Assembly: GCF_034521165.1 (NCBI RefSeq)
Contig: NZ_JAXHMV010000014.1
Location: 175,291-239,290 of the forward strand
DNA from: Thiohalophilus sp.
GTDB taxonomy: Bacteria; Pseudomonadota; Gammaproteobacteria; UBA6429; Thiohalophilaceae
Direction: 5' to 3'
DNA length: 64,000 nucleotides
Part shown: piece by piece, positions 59,595-64,000 of the stretch
Position numbering within the stretch: the stretch's first letter is position 1
Layout of the letters: each line of letters begins with the position of its first letter
The notes under the pieces: generated by a model
What the model saw: only the letters and a program-made list of their open reading frames with translations
What the model was told of the DNA's origin: nothing
The model's database searches: none
Program-made: the position numbers and the translations under genes

Positions 59595-60539
59595 TCAATT
59601 GCCGCCGATACTGAACTTGTGACTTACGCCGATCGAAATAACCGTGCGGTTATCCCTGGTATCGTCATAATCCACATCGCTATACAGTGCATACAGCTCG
59701 GTCTTTTTGCCCAGGTTATGGGAGACGCCGGCCGCCATGCCGGTGCCATCATTGTCCACATCCCCGTAGGAGAGCTTCAGCGTATTTTTCGTGGAGAGGT
59801 TATACGTACCGGCGACATAAAGATAATCGGTGTCGGCACTGGCTTTTGGATCGACATTTTCCATGCTGGCGCCGATACTCCATTGATTTGTCTTGTAGGC
59901 GGCAGTCAGGCGAGTGGCCTCTTCCTCCGAGCCAACAGTGTTGACTTCGAGGTATTGAAATCCGGCACTGAATCCCGCTTTGTTATAACTTAAACCATAA
60001 TTGTAATGATGATCGTTAGCCGTTGTGTCATCCATCACCATCACGGCATTGGCCTGAAAACCGTTCATATCCGGTGTAACATAGGCGATGACATTATCAA
60101 ACCAGCCATTGGTGTAATTAGAGAGGCCGTAATTTCTCCCGGCGATTCCTTCACCGGCGGCGGTATCATAGAAGGGATCGATCTTCAGCCCGGCCATCTT
60201 GTAGGGCGAGGAGAGCGTGCCGTACAGCACCTTGCCGAAATCCCCTTTCAGACCGGCAAAGGCGAAACGCCTGGTAAACATTTCATCACCGGTACTATCA
60301 GCGTCAAGGCCCGCCTGTATGTGGTACAGGGCGCGCAGGCCGCCATCAAGATCATAGCCGCCCTTCATGCCGATGCGCGAAGCGTTGTTGTCCTGACTGT
60401 CGGTAGAAGTGCCGTCGGCCTTGTCGATACTGTTGACCGACAGACGAATATCGCCATAGACCTCATTGGCCGATACCGGCGACGAAATACACACCGCGGT
60501 AAGAACCGCAGCCGCAATAACTTTCAATTCAGATTTCAT
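59595..60539 (-). CDS. General outer-membrane porin (Gram-negative porin family)
   Basis: A 314-residue outer-membrane barrel precursor. I start at the ATG at 60539 (MKSELKVIAAAVLTAVCISSPVSA, cleaved before NEVYGDIRLSVN) because GGGAG lies 5 nt upstream. The mature protein shows alternating beta strands of a 16-strand porin: GMKGGYDLDGGLRALYHIQAGLD, RRFAFAGLKGDFGKVLYGTLSSPY (strand-loop motif of the family), YKTNQWSIGASMEN, and a final strand TVISIGVSHKFSIGGN. The last residue is N, not the usual F. A perfect sigma-54 promoter lies 74 bp upstream and three copies of an enhancer-like motif lie further up, so it is very probably controlled by the activator gene at 61012. Solute not inferable. 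Confidence 0.9.
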   Translation of the reverse strand: MKSELKVIAAAVLTAVCISSPVSANEVYGDIRLSVNSIDKADGTSTDSQDNNASRIGMKGGYDLDGGLRALYHIQAGLDADSTGDEMFTRRFAFAGLKGDFGKVLYGTLSSPYKMAGLKIDPFYDTAAGEGIAGRNYGLSNYTNGWFDNVIAYVTPDMNGFQANAVMVMDDTTANDHHYNYGLSYNKAGFSAGFQYLEVNTVGSEEEATRLTAAYKTNQWSIGASMENVDPKASADTDYLYVAGTYNLSTKNTLKLSYGDVDNDGTGMAAGVSHNLGKKTELYALYSDVDYDDTRDNRTVISIGVSHKFSIGGN

Positions 60540-60612
60540 ATTGACTCCCACATATAATTATTTGAAGTATTGTTCATTGCTCTGCATGAAAACAGAGATA
60601 ACGACAGTGAGA

Positions 60613-60627
60613 GCAAGAGCTGTGCCA
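60613..60627 (-). promoter_or_regulatory. Sigma-54 promoter of the porin gene
   Basis: On the minus strand TGGCAC-AGCTC-TTGC matches the -24/-12 consensus TGGCAC-N5-TTGC exactly. The predicted start lies about 12 nt further on, leaving a leader of roughly 60 nt before the ATG at 60539. Confidence 0.88.
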
Positions 60628-60746
60628 TACACAACAACTGTGGGGAAAACCGCGACATCACAGGATTAAATCAATAAAATAAAGGATCTGGTGGCACCTG
60701 TTTGAGAAGGGCTAACTAAATCGAACAGCATTGCGAACTGTTTTCC

Positions 60747-60799
60747 ATGACATGTCTGCCATGCCGTCAGAAATGTCATGTTTCGAGGCAGACTGTCAT
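60747..60799. promoter_or_regulatory. Upstream activator motifs of the porin promoter (3 copies)
   Basis: ATGACATGTCTGCC at 60747-60760 (plus), ATGACATTTCTGAC at 60766-60779 (minus) and ATGACAGTCTGCC at 60787-60799 (minus). The first two face each other as a near-perfect inverted repeat. They lie 120-185 bp above the -24 element, the usual enhancer distance for a bacterial enhancer-binding protein. The same motif occurs above the lipoprotein gene. Confidence 0.75.
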
Positions 60800-60863
60800 T
60801 TGAGAAACGAATGAATTCATTTGATTATAACGAGTCTAAATTTAATACTTTTACGCAAGCAGC

Positions 60864-60877
60864 TTGATCCAGATCAA
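60864..60877. promoter_or_regulatory. FNR/Anr-type binding site
   Basis: TTGATCCAGATCAA matches the FNR consensus TTGAT-N4-ATCAA perfectly and sits in the divergent region, 135 bp before the activator start. CRP/DNR-family alternatives share this consensus. It suggests oxygen- or NO-responsive expression of the activator or porin. Confidence 0.75.
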
Positions 60878-61011
60878 GCCAATGCCATGCACATGGAACA
60901 ATTCAATCTTTTTCAGTATATCGATACATAGTTAAATACATAAAAATTACCGCCGCGCGATCGTTTTATTTATACTGTCTTTTGCATCTCGTTACGAAGT
61001 TGGAGACGGAT

Positions 61012-62376
61012 ATGAATCGGGAACGTGACTTGCCGACGTTACTACCTTCCTGCAAACAGCTGATCGATGTTTTCCCGGAACCATTTGTGATCATCGGACA
61101 GGACTACCGGATCCAGGCGGCCAACCGACACTATCTCGAGCAGTACCGTGCCAGCGAGGATCAGGTTGTCGGTAGCTTTTGTTACAAAATCTCTCATCAT
61201 TCCGATACGCCCTGCCGCAACCACGGCGAGCATTGCCCGCTTGATGAGGTATTCAGAACCCGGCGTGCCACGCACGTCATCCATGTCCACTATGATCCCG
61301 AGGGCAATGAAGAAAATGTCCAGTTGCAGGCCACGCCAATCCTCGACGGCGAGGGCAATGTGGTGGCCATGAGCGAAGCTATCAACCGACTGGGTTCTCC
61401 CGACGAAGCGAAACGCAAACTGCTGGGACATTCCCCGGTCATGGTACGCCTGACCGAAATTCTGCAGCGCGTGGCGCCTACCCAGACCACAGTCCTGTTA
61501 CAGGGAGAAAGCGGGGCCGGCAAAGAGTGTGTTGCCGAATATATTCATCACAACTCCAACCGCGCCGATGGCCCGTTTGTCATTGTCGACAGCACCACCC
61601 TGGGTGAGCATCTGGTTGAAAGTGAACTGTTTGGTCATGAACGGGGCGCTTTTACCAGTGCCAACAAACGCAAGCTGGGACTGATCGAGTCCGCCCACGG
61701 CGGTACCCTGTTCATTGATGAAATCGGCGAGCTCTCCCCCGCCCTGCAAACCAAACTTCTGCGCCTACTGGAAACCAGTCAGATTCGACGAGTCGGCGCG
61801 ACCGAGTTTATCGATGTCGATATCCGAATTATTGCTGCCACGCATCGGGATTTGCGAGGTATGGTTCAACAAAAACTGTTCCGCGAGGATCTCTATTTCC
61901 GACTGACAGCGTTTCCCATTCATATCCCGCCGCTGCGCGAACGCAAGGAAGATATTATCGGGCTGGCTGAATATTTTCTGGCAAAAATTCCTGACAACCG
62001 GCACAAGCCGCCACTATCCCCCCAGATCCAGTCTCATTTACTGAATTATGACTATCCGGGCAATGTCAGGGAACTTCGCAATATAATCGAACGCGCTACC
62101 ATACTGGCCAGAAATGAACCCCTGTCACCTGTACACTTTTCCTTTTTGAACGAAACCGCGCCGCAACAACAAGGCTCTGTTGAATCAGACGAGTCCACGG
62201 CCAGGCATAACAATGTATTACAACGTCGCCGCCCTGATATTGACAAGGAAGAGATTCTGGCTGTTTTGCAAAAGCACGCCGGTCATCGCGTCAGTGCCGC
62301 CCGCGAGCTTGGCATGAGCGAGCGCACGCTGTACCGCCATCTGCAAAAGATTAAATCCGACTCCGCGATTCCATAA
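61012..62376 (+). CDS. PAS-AAA+-Fis sigma-54-dependent activator
   Basis: Enhancer-binding protein of 454 residues that should activate sigma-54 promoters. The ATG at 61012 follows GGAGA. Domains: an N-terminal PAS (about 15-125) with a Cys/His cluster (C57, H62, H63, C68, H71, H74, C75; FCYKISHHSDTPC...HCPL), of the CYxxxHxxxxPC type seen in redox- or metal-sensing PAS domains; a central AAA+ domain (137-370) with Walker A GESGAGKE at 165-172 and Walker B TLFIDE; and a C-terminal Fis-type HTH (VSAARELGMSERTLYRHLQKI). The sigma-54 contact loop is GAFTSA (212-217) where the family usually has GAFTGA. Its targets are probably the two flanking sigma-54 promoters. Confidence 0.93.
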   Translation: MNRERDLPTLLPSCKQLIDVFPEPFVIIGQDYRIQAANRHYLEQYRASEDQVVGSFCYKISHHSDTPCRNHGEHCPLDEVFRTRRATHVIHVHYDPEGNEENVQLQATPILDGEGNVVAMSEAINRLGSPDEAKRKLLGHSPVMVRLTEILQRVAPTQTTVLLQGESGAGKECVAEYIHHNSNRADGPFVIVDSTTLGEHLVESELFGHERGAFTSANKRKLGLIESAHGGTLFIDEIGELSPALQTKLLRLLETSQIRRVGATEFIDVDIRIIAATHRDLRGMVQQKLFREDLYFRLTAFPIHIPPLRERKEDIIGLAEYFLAKIPDNRHKPPLSPQIQSHLLNYDYPGNVRELRNIIERATILARNEPLSPVHFSFLNETAPQQQGSVESDESTARHNNVLQRRRPDIDKEEILAVLQKHAGHRVSAARELGMSERTLYRHLQKIKSDSAIP

Positions 62377-62392
62377 AAAAGCAAATAAAAAA

Positions 62393-62419
62393 ACGCGAGA
62401 CCGGGAGAGAGTCTCGCGT
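62393..62419 (-). terminator. Terminator between activator and rhodanese genes
   Basis: ACGCGAGAC-CGGGAGAGA-GTCTCGCGT forms a 9-bp stem. On the minus strand it is followed by TTTTTTTATTT, an ideal U-tract for ending the rhodanese transcript. The plus side is less typical, so it is chiefly a minus-strand terminator. Confidence 0.85.
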
Positions 62420-62465
62420 AAACGGCTTCGAGGAGTTACTTGCTTATAATTATTGACGATGACGC

Positions 62466-63131
62466 TTATTTGACCGTGGTAAAGCCCAGGTTTGACCAGT
62501 TTTGCATGCCACCCCGGTACCATTTCATCTTGTGTGCCGGATAGCCCATTTTCAAAAGCTGCTTGATGTTGGTTGGTGATTGACCGCACCACATACCGTT
62601 GCAGAACATCACCAGGGTTTTGACATCACTGAAATCCCAGATGCCCGCTTCTATCTGTTTGGCGCCAAATTGATTTTCCATAATATCGCTCATCGTGAGC
62701 GGGTCCGCGCCTTTGGCCGGATTGAGCCTGGTCCAGGGAATATTGACAGAACCGGGAATTGTCCCTTTTTTGACCCAGCCCGGGGTACGTGAATCGACGA
62801 CCAGGATGGAATCATCCCCCTGGTTATGCAGGCGATCCAGGTAGCTCAACATTTCCACTTCCCCGATAGTTTCCACGCCCGGTGCCAGTTCGATGGGCTG
62901 GATACAAAACGGCGGACATTCACGCGAGGTTTTGGCGAAATCCGGATTTACCGTGGCTTTCTGGTTCTGATCGCGTCGAATCACAACATTACGCCCCTCG
63001 TGATTGACCTTGACCTCGGCCAGATCGGGGGTGATTTTCACTGCCAGTTTATCATTCGCCGCACAAGCAACAGACGATAGACAAAAGATAAGCGTGACAA
63101 GAAGGTTTCTTCCTAATACAGTTTTTGACAT
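62466..63131 (-). CDS. Periplasmic rhodanese-like protein
   Basis: A 221-residue secreted protein with a rhodanese (sulfurtransferase) domain. The ATG at 63131 follows GAGGGG, and the signal peptide MSKTVLGRNLLVTLIFCLSSVACA is cleaved near residue 24. An N-terminal extension contains ECPPFCIQP (C72, C76). The rhodanese domain (about 88-218) has VVDSRTPGWVKKGTIPGSVNIPW and the active-site loop MFCNGMWCGQS, where C177 is the likely sulfur carrier and C182 follows four residues later. It lies 31 bp downstream of a small lipoprotein gene, and both are behind a perfect sigma-54 promoter. A periplasmic sulfane-sulfur or thiosulfate role is a reasonable guess; the partner is unknown. Confidence 0.88.
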   Translation of the reverse strand: MSKTVLGRNLLVTLIFCLSSVACAANDKLAVKITPDLAEVKVNHEGRNVVIRRDQNQKATVNPDFAKTSRECPPFCIQPIELAPGVETIGEVEMLSYLDRLHNQGDDSILVVDSRTPGWVKKGTIPGSVNIPWTRLNPAKGADPLTMSDIMENQFGAKQIEAGIWDFSDVKTLVMFCNGMWCGQSPTNIKQLLKMGYPAHKMKWYRGGMQNWSNLGFTTVK

Positions 63132-63162
63132 AAAATTCCCCTCATAATGATTTATATAATTG

Positions 63163-63348
63163 TTAATCACAGTCGTCTTCCAGATTTTCCAAACTTGGTT
63201 CTTCTGTTTTTTTCTCCTCTTTGTTTACCTGTTGTGTTTCCTGTACTGCGCTGGCGGCCGGCTGCTCAACCTGAGGCGACTCGGTCACGGCCCCACAAGC
63301 CCACAGCCCGACGCATAAACACGCCAGGATTAACGATTTTATTTTCAT
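63163..63348 (-). CDS. Small lipoprotein
   Basis: A 61-residue precursor from the ATG at 63348, which has AGGAG spaced 6 nt upstream. The frame could extend to 63396, but that would begin upstream of the predicted sigma-54 transcription start near 63388, so the shorter form is preferred. The signal peptide ends in a lipobox LWAC (MKIKSLILACLCVGLWAC, lipidated C18). The mature part is a short acidic tail rich in Q, E and K (QETQQVNKEEKKTEEPSLENLEDD) ending DDCD. It has no recognised domain. The gene shares a transcript with the rhodanese gene 31 bp downstream, which suggests a common periplasmic job at the envelope. Confidence 0.75.
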   Translation of the reverse strand: MKIKSLILACLCVGLWACGAVTESPQVEQPAASAVQETQQVNKEEKKTEEPSLENLEDDCD

Positions 63349-63399
63349 CAACATCTCCTGCGACCGTTGAACAAAATGTTTCTCTAAAAAAGTCATGTA

Positions 63400-63414
63400 G
63401 CAAGTGACGTGCCA
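63400..63414 (-). promoter_or_regulatory. Sigma-54 promoter of the lipoprotein-rhodanese operon
   Basis: On the minus strand TGGCAC-GTCAC-TTGC is a perfect -24/-12 match, the same quality as at the porin. The predicted start is near 63388, 40 nt before the lipoprotein ATG at 63348. Confidence 0.88.
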
Positions 63415-63458
63415 TCGCCCAAGTGATTGTTTTTCAAAGACTTAATAGGCGCTAAACC

Positions 63459-63503
63459 TGACATGCGCTGCAATGCCTGTCATGTCGACATGACATTTCT
63501 GCC
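63459..63503. promoter_or_regulatory. Upstream activator motifs of the lipoprotein promoter
   Basis: ATGACATTTCTGCC at 63490-63503 (plus), ATGACAGGC at 63475-63483 (minus) and TGACATGCGCTGC at 63459-63471 (plus). The centre is the perfect palindrome TGTCATG-TCGA-CATGACA. They lie 50-90 bp above the -24 element and share the ATGACATnTCTGCC text with the porin enhancer. Confidence 0.75.
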
Positions 63504-63626
63504 AGAGCGCCAAAACGCAATACATTCGGGATAGGGAACTAGGGGATAAAAAGGGTAAGCAAAGAAGGGGTCAGGGCGTTCGCATATCAGCAACACCGCA
63601 TACTTCGAGACACTGATAACAGAAAA

Positions 63627-64000
63627 TCAGCCGGTTATTTCGATAAACTCCAGGGCGTTGCCATCCGGATCCCGACAGAACAGCGCACGGCGCCCCGAGC
63701 GACTGAGTGTATAGCCAATCGTTTGTTCTTGCAGTCGACTCACCAATTCATCGAGTGAGTTGACATTGAACGCGATATGCCGATCGCGACCGCCGTGGGC
63801 GGGCCTGTCTGTCACGGGATCGGGGTTGGGTAATTCCAGTAAATGTAATTGTTGATCGCCAATACGCAACCAGGCGCCGGGATAGCCGAGATCGGGGCGT
63901 GTCCCATCGACAGGCAATCCCAGTACCTGTTCATAGAAAGCGAGCGCGCGTGACGTGTCACTGACAATGATGCTGACATGATGGATTGTCGTTACGTTGA
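63627..64000 (-). CDS. VOC/glyoxalase-family protein, 5' end outside the window
   Basis: A vicinal-oxygen-chelate protein with about 124 codons visible. Translation of the minus strand from the edge gives NVTTIHHVSIIVSDTSRALAFYEQVLGLPVD, then GRDRHIAFNVNSLDELVSRLQEQ and SGRRALFCRDPDGNALEFIEITG at the end. The two beta-alpha-beta-beta-beta halves and metal-ligand positions (H in IHHVSI, H in RHIAFNV, E in ALEFIE) are present. Members range from glyoxalase I to dioxygenases, and no substrate can be given. The true start codon is probably just beyond base 64000, so the coding region is nearly complete. Confidence 0.85.
   Translation of the reverse strand, partial: NVTTIHHVSIIVSDTSRALAFYEQVLGLPVDGTRPDLGYPGAWLRIGDQQLHLLELPNPDPVTDRPAHGGRDRHIAFNVNSLDELVSRLQEQTIGYTLSRSGRRALFCRDPDGNALEFIEITG

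Larger units (their letters stand above)
60540..61011. promoter_or_regulatory. Divergent control region: porin / sigma-54 activator
   Basis: A 472-bp gap with a dense set of sites, listed separately: a sigma-54 promoter for the porin (60613-60627), three copies of ATGACATnTCTGCC (60747-60799) and an FNR-type box (60864-60877). The remaining sequence is AT-rich and shows no ORF that can be supported. Confidence 0.85.

Noticed and set aside
60690..60706. Second plus-strand sigma-54 promoter (TGGCACCTGTTTGAG)
   Set aside because: The -12 GC is missing (GG-N10-AG), and it lies 320 bp from the activator start; the -24 half-match alone is insufficient.

Overview
This 64 kb window is chromosomal DNA from a gammaproteobacterium. 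Evidence: the canonical gene orders frr-pyrH-tsf-rpsB / map-glnD, uppS-cdsA-dxr-rseP-bamA-skp-lpxD-fabZ-lpxA, rnhB-dnaE-accA-tilS-pyrG-eno-ftsB-ispD-ispF-truD and surE-pcm-nlpD-rpoS. Purple-sulfur or sulfur-oxidizing lineages near Chromatiales fit best, but that placement is my inference. No rRNA or tRNA gene was recognised.

Layout. 1-5.0 kb: lysS (cut by the window edge), prfB with its +1 programmed frameshift, recJ and an rpfE-like gene, the same order as in the Xanthomonas rpf region. 5.2-9.1 kb: an alaC-hom-thrC amino-acid operon read on the minus strand, then a small Mth938-like gene. 9.8-15.1 kb: an accessory stretch with repeats, an orphan gene, a thioesterase with a duplicated 5' end, a group II intron sitting at an attC-like site beside a HEPN-like cassette gene, an array of hairpins and a 118-bp tandem repeat. 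15.1-18.8 kb: rpoS (with a probable 1-nt frameshift near its start), nlpD, yqaA, pcm, surE. 19.0-24.3 kb: an Smr-domain gene and two tandem chemoreceptors inserted between surE and truD. 24.7-37 kb: isoprenoid, tRNA-modification, division, glycolysis, CTP, fatty-acid and replication housekeeping genes. 38.7-41.9 kb: a gnnA-gnnB-lpxB block on the plus strand facing lpxA across an IS30-family element; this predicts lipid A built on diamino sugar. 43.3-55.8 kb: envelope biogenesis and translation genes. 56.1-59.5 kb: map-glnD. 59.6-63.5 kb: a porin, a PAS/AAA+/Fis sigma-54 activator, a periplasmic rhodanese and a small lipoprotein. Here I can read two perfect -24/-12 promoters, a shared upstream motif and an FNR-type box. 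The window ends in a VOC-family gene.

Two themes stand out beyond housekeeping. First, the 60-63.5 kb segment reads as a self-contained sigma-54 regulon. Second, the intergenic spaces are full of degenerate short tandem repeats, many with a 7-nt period and often arranged as nested inverted arrays. One such array appears to supply the IspD N-terminus, one overlaps the end of ftsB, and one fills the leader of the rpfE-like gene.
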